Shown here piece by piece: positions 1 through 7,072 of a DNA stretch of 64,000 nucleotides; position 1 is the first letter of the stretch, and each line of letters begins with the position of its first letter. The stretch is from Taibaiella soli. Lineage in GTDB: Bacteria; Bacteroidota; Bacteroidia; Chitinophagales; Chitinophagaceae. The DNA lies in contig NZ_QKTW01000009.1 of assembly GCF_003236175.1 (NCBI RefSeq), positions 1 to 64,000 of the forward strand, written 5' to 3'. The position numbers and the translations under genes were made by a program. The notes beneath the pieces are model-generated. The model had not been told where the DNA came from. It did no database searches and saw nothing but the letters and a program-made list of their open reading frames with translations.

Positions 1-252
1 ATTTTTTGGGGGGACGTCAACTTACACTAACAGATAGGTCTACCTTATTTATCCTTAAGGCTAAATAGTAACAATGTCGATGAAAAGTGCGACGCAACTC
101 AGGCTTAATCGGAGTATTTGACGCCGGCAACCAAAAGATTACCGTATGCTTGGCAGCCTTTTTTAAATTGAAAACATAATATATGTTTTCTTTCGGCAAA
201 GAGTTCGTCTGGATTTCAGGAATTGATTCATTAAGCATAATTTCGCGCCATT
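1..252. other. Upstream region of lysA, no confident gene
   Basis: No convincing gene is seen. A 73-codon open frame on the minus strand (17-238) matches nothing I recognise. Its only support is position, divergent from lysA with a 14-bp gap, so I do not call it. A 9-bp perfect inverted repeat with a 3-base loop lies at 170-190 (GAAAACATA / TATGTTTTC). It could be an operator or simply AT-rich sequence. Confidence 0.4.
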
Positions 253-1467
253 ATGTATGAGCCAGTTACAAATCAGCAGCTACTTGATGTAGCCAATGAG
301 TTCGGTACACCGGTATATGTGTACCATGCCGAGAAAATTGCACAGCAATATCACAAGTTGAAGGATGCTTTCAAGGGACATCCTACGAAGTTTTTCTATG
401 CCTGTAAGGCACTTACCAACATCAATGTTCTGAAGTACATGCACCAATTGGGTGCGTCATTGGACTGTGTAAGTATCAACGAAGTGAAGCTGGGGCTGAA
501 GGCTGGTTTTGAACCGAAGCAGATTTTATTTACGCCAAACTGCGTTGATTTCAGCGAAATCGTTGAAGCGGTAGATCTGGGCGTAAACATCAATATCGAT
601 AATATTTCTATCCTCGAACAATTCGGGAATCGCTACGGAAGCGGTTATCCGGTTTGTATCCGTATCAATCCGCATATTGAGGCAGGTGGTAACTATAAAA
701 TTTCTACCGGTCATATCGATAGCAAATTTGGTATTTCCATCCACCAGATGCGCCATATTGAACGTGTGGTAAAAACAACCCATCTGCATGTACAGGGGCT
801 GCATATGCATACCGGTAGCGAGATTAAGGATGTGAATGTATTCTTGCAGGCGCTGGATGTACTGTTTGAAGTAGCGCGCCATTTCAAAGAACTGGAATTC
901 CTGGATCTGGGCAGTGGCTTTAAAGTGCCATACAAAGAAGGTGATCCGGAAACAGATGTAGTGACTTTGGGCGCTAAACTGACCGAAGCAGTTAAAGAAT
1001 TTGAAGCAGAATATAACCGCAGCCTGGAAATCTGGTTTGAGCCAGGTAAATATCTGGTAAGCGAATCGGGTTCATTCCTCGTGAAAGCCAATGTAATCAA
1101 ACAAACGACTGCAACGGTTTTCGTAGGTGTAAACTCCGGTTTCAACCACCTGATTCGTCCGATGTTTTATGACGCTTATCACCGTATTACCAATATCTCC
1201 AACCCTACTGGTGCAGAGCGTATCTATACCGTAGTTGGTAATATCTGCGAAACCGATACGTTTGCCTGGGACCGCGTGTTGAACGAAGTGCGTGAAGGTG
1301 ATCTGTTGTTGTTCCACAATGCAGGCGCTTATGGTTTTGAGATGAGCAGCAATTTTAATTCTCGTCTGAAACCTGCCGAAGTGATGATCAAAGATGGTAA
1401 AGCCTTCCTGATCCGTGAGCGCGATGAATTTAAGGATCTGCTCCGCAATCAGATAGAAGTATTGTAA
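253..1467 (+). CDS. lysA: Diaminopimelate decarboxylase
   Basis: This enzyme decarboxylates meso-diaminopimelate to L-lysine, the last step of lysine synthesis, in the cytoplasm with PLP. It is a fold-type III decarboxylase of 404 residues, normal for LysA. The PLP lysine is K52 in YACKA. Further family motifs are HMHTGSEI (near 185), LDLGSGF (near 218), EPGKYLV (near 263), the CETDTFAWD motif (near 332) that supplies the active-site Cys and Asp, and the C-terminal GAYGFEMSSNFNSR. The ATG at 253 places the N-terminus where the family expects it. No other lysine gene is nearby, so the gene appears to be transcribed alone or with the LOG gene 120 bp downstream. Confidence 0.93.
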   Translation: MYEPVTNQQLLDVANEFGTPVYVYHAEKIAQQYHKLKDAFKGHPTKFFYACKALTNINVLKYMHQLGASLDCVSINEVKLGLKAGFEPKQILFTPNCVDFSEIVEAVDLGVNINIDNISILEQFGNRYGSGYPVCIRINPHIEAGGNYKISTGHIDSKFGISIHQMRHIERVVKTTHLHVQGLHMHTGSEIKDVNVFLQALDVLFEVARHFKELEFLDLGSGFKVPYKEGDPETDVVTLGAKLTEAVKEFEAEYNRSLEIWFEPGKYLVSESGSFLVKANVIKQTTATVFVGVNSGFNHLIRPMFYDAYHRITNISNPTGAERIYTVVGNICETDTFAWDRVLNEVREGDLLLFHNAGAYGFEMSSNFNSRLKPAEVMIKDGKAFLIRERDEFKDLLRNQIEVL

Positions 1468-1587
1468 GCAAACGCTTATCGCAACATACACATTACCGCA
1501 ATTGGCCGCTGGAAATAAAATAATAACAGCGATGCCGGTTGCGGTAATTTCTTTTTTGACTAATCTTGTTTCGAAAATCTGATCATT

Positions 1588-2169
1588 ATGAAAAGTGTTG
1601 CCATTTTTTGTGGTTCCAGCGAAGGAAACCATCCTGAATATAAAGAACAAGCCTATTTATTGGGCAAAGTGCTTGCCGGACGAGGAATGCGCGTTATTTA
1701 TGGCGGCGCCAGAATAGGTTTGATGGGTGCGGTGGCCGATGGCGCATTGGATCATGGCGGTGAAGTGATTGGTGTGATTCCGGAATTTCTGCAAACAAAA
1801 GAAGTCGCACACGAAGGTCTTACCGATTTGATTGTTGTGGACACTATGCATGAGCGTAAACTGAAAATGCATGAGCTGAGTGACGCGATAATCACGTTGC
1901 CCGGTGGTTTCGGTACGATGGAAGAACTGTTTGAAATGCTTACCTGGGCACAATTAGGTTTGCACGGCAAACCAATTGGTGTACTTAATACCCGAGGTTT
2001 TTATACTGATCTTTTTGAGCTGGCTGACCGAATGGTCAATAGTGGCTTTCTCAAAGCCAATCATCGCGATATGCTCCTCAACTGTGATAATATTGATGAG
2101 CTCATTACTGAGATGAAAGCCTACGAAGCACCGGAGCTGCCGAAATGGATCTCGAAGCAGACAACTTGA
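1588..2169 (+). CDS. LOG family protein (TIGR00730-type nucleoside-5'-monophosphate phosphoribohydrolase)
   Basis: This is a small cytoplasmic Rossmann-fold protein of 193 residues. The family hydrolyses the N-glycosidic bond of nucleoside 5'-monophosphates; plant and some bacterial members activate cytokinins. The signature PGGFGTMEE is at 105-113, and the preceding active-site Arg/Lys are in MHERK (87-91). A glycine-rich GGARIGLMG loop at 39-47 binds the nucleotide. A near-consensus -7 box (TAATCTTG, about 1560-1567) precedes the ATG. The family assignment is firm. The true substrate (AMP, or modified AMP) cannot be told from sequence. Confidence 0.88.
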   Translation: MKSVAIFCGSSEGNHPEYKEQAYLLGKVLAGRGMRVIYGGARIGLMGAVADGALDHGGEVIGVIPEFLQTKEVAHEGLTDLIVVDTMHERKLKMHELSDAIITLPGGFGTMEELFEMLTWAQLGLHGKPIGVLNTRGFYTDLFELADRMVNSGFLKANHRDMLLNCDNIDELITEMKAYEAPELPKWISKQTT

Positions 2170-2222
2170 TTAATTCAAAAGTCAAAATTCAAAACTACTC
2201 GCATTTACGCCAGGCTCAGGTT

Positions 2223-2441
2223 TGTCAGGCTGAGCGGAGTCGAAGCCTTTAATTAAATGGTTAAGTCAGTCCATTCGTGAATACGCAACGACTGATTTAA
2301 CCTTTTGTCGTTTTAACTAATTAACCTGCTGAGCGCTGTCAGGCTGAGCGGAGTCGAAGCCTTTAATTAAATGGTTAAGCCAGTTCATTTGTGAATACGC
2401 AGCGACTGATTTAACGTTTTAACTAATTAACCTGCCCAGCG
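2223..2441. repeat. Tandem imperfect duplication of an intergenic repeat
   Basis: Two copies (2223-2336 and 2337-2441) start with the same GTCAGGCTGAGCGGAGTCGA core and continue through a TTTAATTAAATGGTTAAG stretch, a GTGAATACGC segment and TTTTAACTAATTAACCTG. Copy 2 lacks 8 bases present in copy 1 near 2302-2309 and differs at a few other positions. The core resembles GCTCAG/GTCGAAG elements often seen in Bacteroidota intergenic DNA. A degenerate relative in reverse orientation is at 4023-4043. No coding potential is seen. Confidence 0.85.
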
Positions 2442-2442
2442 T

Positions 2443-2450
2443 TATATTTG
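2443..2450 (+). promoter_or_regulatory. Predicted -7 box TATATTTG
   Basis: This is a perfect match to the Bacteroidota -7 consensus TAnnTTTG, ending only 4 bases before the ATG at 2455. Transcription would begin at or next to the start codon, giving a leaderless mRNA. No good -33 TTTG is visible at the usual spacing. Confidence 0.45.
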
Positions 2451-2454
2451 TCAC

Positions 2455-3954
2455 ATGGCGTTAAGCAGAATATGGGCAGCATTTATCATCATTGCAATTG
2501 CAGTGGCGAGCTTTAAATGCGTTTTCTCCGGCGACAAAAATATCTATAGCCGCATGGTAACCGGTAAAGCAGACGATGCTTACGATACCGTTTACTATCA
2601 AATGATCGGCGCGCCGGATAGGGCTGTAGCAGCTTCGCCGGAAGCGTTTGTTCATAATCTGCAGAGTTATGCTTTTATGCCGGCAGATAGTGCACATCCT
2701 GCAAAGCTGATTCTGACCGCTAATCTCAATACGGATACTGTCGTTAAACTAAAAGCCATTCATCCCGAATGGCAGTATTATACTTTCCAGTCGGTACAAA
2801 GCAAACTTCATAAAAATGCAGATGGGGTTATTGAAACCTGCAAAAGCGGAGTCAATATCAGTCTTGGCTTGATTGGTATTATGGCTTTGTTTATGGGTTT
2901 TATGAGCATTGCTGAAAAAGCAGGTGGCATTCGGCTGTTGTCTAAAATTGTGGGGCCGTTTTTCTCTAAGCTATTCCCTGAATTACCGAAAGGGCATCCG
3001 GCAATGGGGCATATGGTGATGAACTTTTCTGCGAATTTGCTCGGTCTCGATAATGCAGCTACGCCGTTTGGCTTGAAAGCAATGGAATCCCTGCAGGAAT
3101 TGAATCCCAACAAAGACACCGCGTCCAATTCGCAGATCATGTTTTTATGTCTGCATGCATCCGGACTTACATTGATTCCGGTAAGCATTATTGCGATGCG
3201 CTCCGCATTGCACGCGGCTAATCCCACTGATATTTTTGTGCCTTGTATGATTGCAACATTTGTAGCCACCCTTGCGGCTATGTCTATTGTTGCGTTCAAG
3301 CAAAGGATTAACTTGTTTCAGCCAGTGGTTTTGGCCTGGATCGGCGGCTTGTCGGCTGTGATTGCTGCAATGGTCGTTTATCTTACTAAGCTGAATGTGG
3401 CGGGGATGCAATCGTTTTCTTCATTGCTGAGTAATGGTCTGATCCTTTTTATTTTTCTGGTCATTGTTTTGGGCGGACTTTATAAAAAGATCAACATTTT
3501 CGATGCATTTGTAGAAGGGGCTAAAGGTGGTTTTGAGACTTCAGTGCGCATTATTCCTTATCTGGTGGGTATTCTTGTTGCTATCAGTATGCTGCGCACC
3601 AGCGGCACTTTTGATGCCGTGATCAATGGAATGAAATCTATTTTCATTGCCTTGCATACAGATACCCGTTTTGTAGACGGATTACCAACGGCGCTGATAA
3701 AACCATTAAGCGGCAGTGCAGCCCGCGGTATGATGGTAGATACAATGAAGAACTTTGGGCCCGATTCTTTTGCTGGTAGACTGGCCTGCATTTTGCAAGG
3801 TTCGTCAGATACTACTTTTTATGTACTGGCTGTTTATTTCGGCGCTGTTTCGGTAAGAAATACCCGCTATGCCGCTGCCGCTATGTTGCTTGCAGATCTG
3901 GTGGGCATCATCACGGCAATTATTCTGGCTTATCTTTTCTTCGGAAATATTTAG
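2455..3954 (+). CDS. Nucleoside-recognition (Gate) domain membrane protein, SpmA/SpmB-like fusion
   Basis: This 499-residue inner-membrane protein has an N-terminal anchor and a soluble stretch of about 110 residues. Two membrane modules follow, resembling Bacillus SpmA (about 130-290) and SpmB (about 320-499). The first module contains the Asn/Gly-rich segment NFSANLLGLDNAATPFG and the second GSSDTTFYVLAVYFGAV; both are typical of Gate domains. In spore formers SpmA and SpmB act in spore core dehydration. In non-spore formers the fused version is common and its transport substrate is unknown. Start ATG 2455 sits directly after the -7 box. Family is confident, function is not. Confidence 0.8.
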   Translation: MALSRIWAAFIIIAIAVASFKCVFSGDKNIYSRMVTGKADDAYDTVYYQMIGAPDRAVAASPEAFVHNLQSYAFMPADSAHPAKLILTANLNTDTVVKLKAIHPEWQYYTFQSVQSKLHKNADGVIETCKSGVNISLGLIGIMALFMGFMSIAEKAGGIRLLSKIVGPFFSKLFPELPKGHPAMGHMVMNFSANLLGLDNAATPFGLKAMESLQELNPNKDTASNSQIMFLCLHASGLTLIPVSIIAMRSALHAANPTDIFVPCMIATFVATLAAMSIVAFKQRINLFQPVVLAWIGGLSAVIAAMVVYLTKLNVAGMQSFSSLLSNGLILFIFLVIVLGGLYKKINIFDAFVEGAKGGFETSVRIIPYLVGILVAISMLRTSGTFDAVINGMKSIFIALHTDTRFVDGLPTALIKPLSGSAARGMMVDTMKNFGPDSFAGRLACILQGSSDTTFYVLAVYFGAVSVRNTRYAAAAMLLADLVGIITAIILAYLFFGNI

Positions 3955-4288
3955 CGATATCGCTGACATCTGATTTCCTGATGCCTGATTCTTTAGCGTT
4001 GTCGAAGCATTGCATATATGGGTCCTTCGATTGCGCTCAGGGTGGCGCTCTTATTTTCTACCCAAGGTGGCAGGAGTATTCATAATTCTTAGATAATAAC
4101 GCATCATCATCTACAAATGTTCGAGCGTTAGCGAATCGCTCTTGTGTTTAAAATTCTTGCCAGTCTTGTGACGCGCACTGTTTTTTTGACGGCAGTCAGG
4201 AGACTGCTAATATTATAGACACGAGTCGCCCTTCGGAAGACTCGCGCAAGGTATGACTGGATTCCTGTTTGGTAGGGACCGGGGGAAA
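3955..4288. other. Intergenic region with repeat fragments
   Basis: No gene is seen. The stretch holds a degenerate copy of the CCTTCGATTGCGCTCAGG element (about 4023-4040). It also has short stem-forming sequences (AGTCAGGAGACT near 4195 and the CGAGTC..GACTCG stem at 4222-4244). The 14-mer CTTCGGAAGACTCG at 4231-4244 recurs at 6940-6953, again downstream of a plus-strand gene. Confidence 0.6.
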
Positions 4289-4320
4289 CAAGAAGGGCTG
4301 CCATTTGGCAGCCCTTCTTG
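4289..4320. terminator. Bidirectional hairpin terminator
   Basis: A perfect 14-bp stem (CAAGAAGGGCTGCC with its complement) has a 4-base loop at 4303-4306. It lies between the converging SpmAB-like gene and the lipoprotein gene ending at 4339. Confidence 0.8.
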
Positions 4321-4338
4321 TTATTCGTTTGTGTTAGC

Positions 4339-4833
4339 TTATTTGTGTGTGGTATCTGCAACCGGTGCCTCTGTAGCAGGAGCGGCAGTTGCTGTAGTGT
4401 CAGTTGTTGGAGCCGCTTCAGGAGTTGCGTTTGCGTTGTTTTCGCCTTCGCCGCCTGCGTTGTCATTTTTGCTCCATTGTACCAGCCATTTGCCGTTTTG
4501 TTTTACCAGATTCAGATTACGTGTAGTAGTATCTTCTGAAGTAGTGTAAGAAACAGTTGCTTTATCGCCGTTTACTTCTTCTTTACCTACATTGATCTTT
4601 ACTTTCTTAGCGTTTTCTTTAGCTGAGTCAGGCATCATAGCAGTCAGTTGACTCATCATATCCAGCATTTTCTTTGTTTCGTCGGTAGAAACAGATTTTG
4701 CAGTTTCATAATCCATGTGGTTCAGACCATTCAGGAATTTTTCAGCAGAAGCTTTAGGTGAATTGCTGCTACAGCTGATCATAGTTACTGCGAGTGCGAA
4801 AACCGCTACGATAGATAAGAAGACTTTTTTCAT
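4339..4833 (-). CDS. DUF4878-like lipoprotein
   Basis: This is a secreted lipoprotein of 164 residues. The N-terminal signal ends in a lipobox (MISC, lipidated Cys21) followed by SSNS, which suggests membrane anchoring. Residues 25-115 resemble DUF4878: the start SPKASAEKFLNGL, a T-rich strand region, and the closing NGKWLVQW strand typical of NTF2-like small domains. The tail (about 120-164) is low-complexity Ala/Thr/Pro and probably disordered. A full promoter lies just upstream. Function is unknown; such proteins are usually of unassigned periplasmic or surface role. Confidence 0.75.
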   Translation of the reverse strand: MKKVFLSIVAVFALAVTMISCSSNSPKASAEKFLNGLNHMDYETAKSVSTDETKKMLDMMSQLTAMMPDSAKENAKKVKINVGKEEVNGDKATVSYTTSEDTTTRNLNLVKQNGKWLVQWSKNDNAGGEGENNANATPEAAPTTDTTATAAPATEAPVADTTHK

Positions 4834-4859
4834 AAGATTTTTTTTAGTTCAACGTTGCG

Positions 4860-4890
4860 CAAAAATATCATTTATATCTTACTTGCCAAA
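4860..4890 (-). promoter_or_regulatory. TTTG-N19-TATTTTTG promoter
   Basis: Read on the minus strand, a -33 TTTG (4887-4890) is followed 19 bases later by -7 TATTTTTG (4860-4867), an exact Bacteroidota promoter. It drives the lipoprotein starting at 4833. The -33 box overlaps the last codons of the upstream gene (stop at 4868), so the two lipoprotein genes can be transcribed separately. Confidence 0.65.
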
Positions 4891-5575
4891 TGGTTTTTGC
4901 GTGTTCAGACAGAAACAGATCATCGATGCCGACGAAGTGATAACCCACTACCGACGTTGTTTTGATATAGTCAGGATCAGCCGTGGCGCGGGTAATTGCT
5001 TTGTAGATAAATTCTGCACAATAGAGTTTATCCTCCGTTTTCAGATCAAAATCCATATCGAATAACGGACGGCGTTTATAAAATTCTGAAACGATTTTTT
5101 GAAGATTGATTACAGCGCTGTCTGAAAAATTGAAACGCGCAATGCCAAATCCGAGGTTGTGATACGGGGCGATAAACATATTTGCTGAATCGCGACGCAT
5201 ACGTTCATCCGGGTTGTCTTCACCGCCAATACTGTGATACACAAAAGGGTAACCGTTTTCTATAATCACTAATCCGCAGTGTGAATAGGTTTTGTCTTTT
5301 TGATTGATCTGAGAAAGCATATAGCTGGTCACATCGTTTCCGGTACGCATCACGATATCTCCGGTGTGCAGCATTTTCACGGCAGAGTCGGCTAATTGCC
5401 TGTTTTCTGATTTGTCAGCACGTGCCTGGTCATGATTAATGTGTTGGATCGCAGCGCTTTGTGTGTTGTCTCCAGCTTTTTGGCATCCTGTAATAAATGC
5501 CATTGAAACTAAAAACGTAAAGAGGGCAAATACTATATCCAGTTTACTATCTTTATCCTTGCTAATTGATTCCAT
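4868..5575 (-). CDS. YiiX/YebB-like permuted NlpC/P60 lipoprotein hydrolase
   Basis: A putative cysteine hydrolase of 235 residues anchored as a lipoprotein (lipobox FITGC, Cys31). The fold is the circularly permuted papain-like NlpC/P60 type: the LHTGDIVMRTG motif (69-79), the catalytic His in YSHCG (H99), and the catalytic Cys in LYCAEF (C186). Relatives cleave amide or ester bonds in peptidoglycan peptides or lipids; the substrate here is not known. It is followed after 34 bp by the DUF4878-like lipoprotein gene. Catalytic residues look intact. Confidence 0.82.
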   Translation of the reverse strand: MESISKDKDSKLDIVFALFTFLVSMAFITGCQKAGDNTQSAAIQHINHDQARADKSENRQLADSAVKMLHTGDIVMRTGNDVTSYMLSQINQKDKTYSHCGLVIIENGYPFVYHSIGGEDNPDERMRRDSANMFIAPYHNLGFGIARFNFSDSAVINLQKIVSEFYKRRPLFDMDFDLKTEDKLYCAEFIYKAITRATADPDYIKTTSVVGYHFVGIDDLFLSEHAKTIWQVRYK

Positions 5576-5703
5576 CGCAGCGAAGTTAGGTATTTGACTG
5601 GGTTTGGGAAGATCGGCTACCCAACAAAAGACAGTCGGAACGCTGTCTATAGGAGAACAGAATCATTATCACAGAAAAAATTAACTTTAAAAAAACAAAT
5701 ACA

Positions 5704-6099
5704 ATGAAACGTTTACTATTAGCATGTTGCCTGGTTGCTGCTTCAGGAACAGTGGTAATGGCACAAAACAAAGCCGCTGTCACTAGTCAGGATCAAAAGG
5801 TAGATCCTAAATTGATGTTCGCTTCTAAAGTGAATGAACTGGAAGCAAACATTGCTCGCAAAGATGAACAAACTGCGAAAAGTACCTACATGCAGCTGGC
5901 AGGAATGATGCAAACCCGTATCGGCGAAAAACAAAGAGCTTACGATGCTTCAAATTCTGATGCAGAACGTAAAGAAATTGCCAAGCAGAGAAAACAACAG
6001 GAACAACTCTATATCGATACCAAAAATCTGTACCCTACTATCGGAACAAGCGGTACGGAAATGGTGAAAAAAATGAGAGAATTCCTCAACGTTTACTAG
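5704..6099 (+). CDS. Small secreted protein of unknown function
   Basis: 131 residues with a clear Sec signal peptide (cleavage near AQ, residue 21). The mature part is charged and alpha-helical with a Lys/Glu/Gln-rich heptad-like stretch at 45-110, probably coiled coil. No family is recognised. The start is preceded by an A-rich leader and a near-consensus -7 box (TAACTTTA, 5682-5689), a common strong initiation context in Bacteroidota. It is divergent from the YiiX-like gene and followed 70 bp later by the Crp/Fnr gene. Confidence 0.7.
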   Translation: MKRLLLACCLVAASGTVVMAQNKAAVTSQDQKVDPKLMFASKVNELEANIARKDEQTAKSTYMQLAGMMQTRIGEKQRAYDASNSDAERKEIAKQRKQQEQLYIDTKNLYPTIGTSGTEMVKKMREFLNVY

Positions 6100-6169
6100 T
6101 AGTAATTTTACATTATACCGGGCTGTAGAAGTAGTACGCTGCTTTTACAGCCTTTTTATTTCCGAAGTA

Positions 6170-6760
6170 ATGACTGATGCTTATGAAATGCTGTTCAGGC
6201 ATATTACTGAACACGTGCCACTCTCTGATGGGGATAAAGAACTGATCAGCTCTTGTTATAAGCTGGTGCATTACCGTAAGCGCCAGTATGTGCTCAAAGA
6301 AGGCGATATTGTACGTAATTCCAATTTCGTGGTGAATGGTTGTCTGCGTTCTTATTACCGTGACGAAAATGGCTTCGCACACGTGCTGATGTTTGCTGTT
6401 GAAAACTGGTGGATCAGTGACCTTGACAGTTATGTATACCAGACGCCTTCGCAGTTGTTTATTGATGCGCTGGAGGATACAGATGTGTTGCAGGTTAGCC
6501 GCGAAGATCAGGAAATGTTGTATGATAAAATACCCGTGCTGGAACGCTACAACCGGCTGATCATGCAAAAGTCACTGGCGAACATCCAACACCGTATTCT
6601 CGGAAATCTCAGCAAGCCTGCGGCAGAACGTTATCTTTTCTTCCGCGAAAAATATGGTTTTCTGGAAGGTCGCTTGCCGCAGCATCAAATTGCTTCCTAC
6701 CTCGGCGTCACGCCAGAGTTTCTCAGTAATATCCGCAAAAAATTATTTAAGAAAGCGTAA
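6170..6760 (+). CDS. Crp/Fnr family transcriptional regulator
   Basis: A cytoplasmic DNA-binding regulator of 196 residues. The N-terminal cyclic-nucleotide-binding-like beta roll (about 10-120) includes KEGDIVRNSNFVVNGCLRSY. A dimer helix follows, then a short C-terminal helix-turn-helix (about 168-192: LPQHQIASYLGVTPEFLSNI). Bacteroidota carry many such short Crp-like proteins. They generally lack cysteines for an iron-sulfur cluster and often have an altered cAMP pocket, so the ligand is unknown. The start ATG follows a segment without a strong ribosome site. No target is evident. Confidence 0.87.
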   Translation: MTDAYEMLFRHITEHVPLSDGDKELISSCYKLVHYRKRQYVLKEGDIVRNSNFVVNGCLRSYYRDENGFAHVLMFAVENWWISDLDSYVYQTPSQLFIDALEDTDVLQVSREDQEMLYDKIPVLERYNRLIMQKSLANIQHRILGNLSKPAAERYLFFREKYGFLEGRLPQHQIASYLGVTPEFLSNIRKKLFKKA

Positions 6761-7072
6761 AGCTCAAAGCCTAAGGCTTATACCAATTGACTATCAAAAG
6801 AAGGCACGGTTAAATGAAACCAATCTATTTGGTAGTTGATTGTGTAAAAATGGATTTACGTCCCTCCCGGTCTAAGGAAATGGAGGCGTTAAGAAATGAA
6901 ATGCCTTTGGTATTGAAGCCGGTTTGGTAACGAAGCATTCTTCGGAAGACTCGTCAGTATTACTTGCAAAAAGAAAGGCCGCCTCAGATGAGGCAGCCTC
7001 CTATTTCAAGAACTGGGACTATAGTATAATTACGGGCAGCTTTAAGCTTTCGGCCGCGCGCCTTCGGCGTTA
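6761..7072. other. Intergenic region with dispersed repeats and terminator
   Basis: No gene is seen. At 6867-6903 lies a dispersed repeat (CCGG-CTAAGG...AGGCGTTAA-AAATGAAATGC) shared with 56927-56963. The 14-mer CTTCGGAAGACTCG is at 6940-6953. A GCCTCA/TGAGGC hairpin at 6976-6999 could terminate the converging genes. Confidence 0.6.
6976..6999. terminator. Probable terminator hairpin
   Basis: GGCCGCCTCA pairs with TGAGGCAGCC with one mismatch and a 4-base loop. It lies between the plus-strand Crp gene and the minus-strand surface protein gene. Confidence 0.5.

Noticed and set aside
17-238. 73-codon minus-strand open frame upstream of lysA
   Set aside because: No recognisable domain, no ribosome site, and it overlaps the probable lysA regulatory palindrome. 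Kept only as a note.
4253-4549. Plus-strand open frame overlapping the lipoprotein gene
   Set aside because: It reads through the terminator hairpin and the antisense of the Ala/Thr-rich tail; a shadow of the real minus-strand gene.
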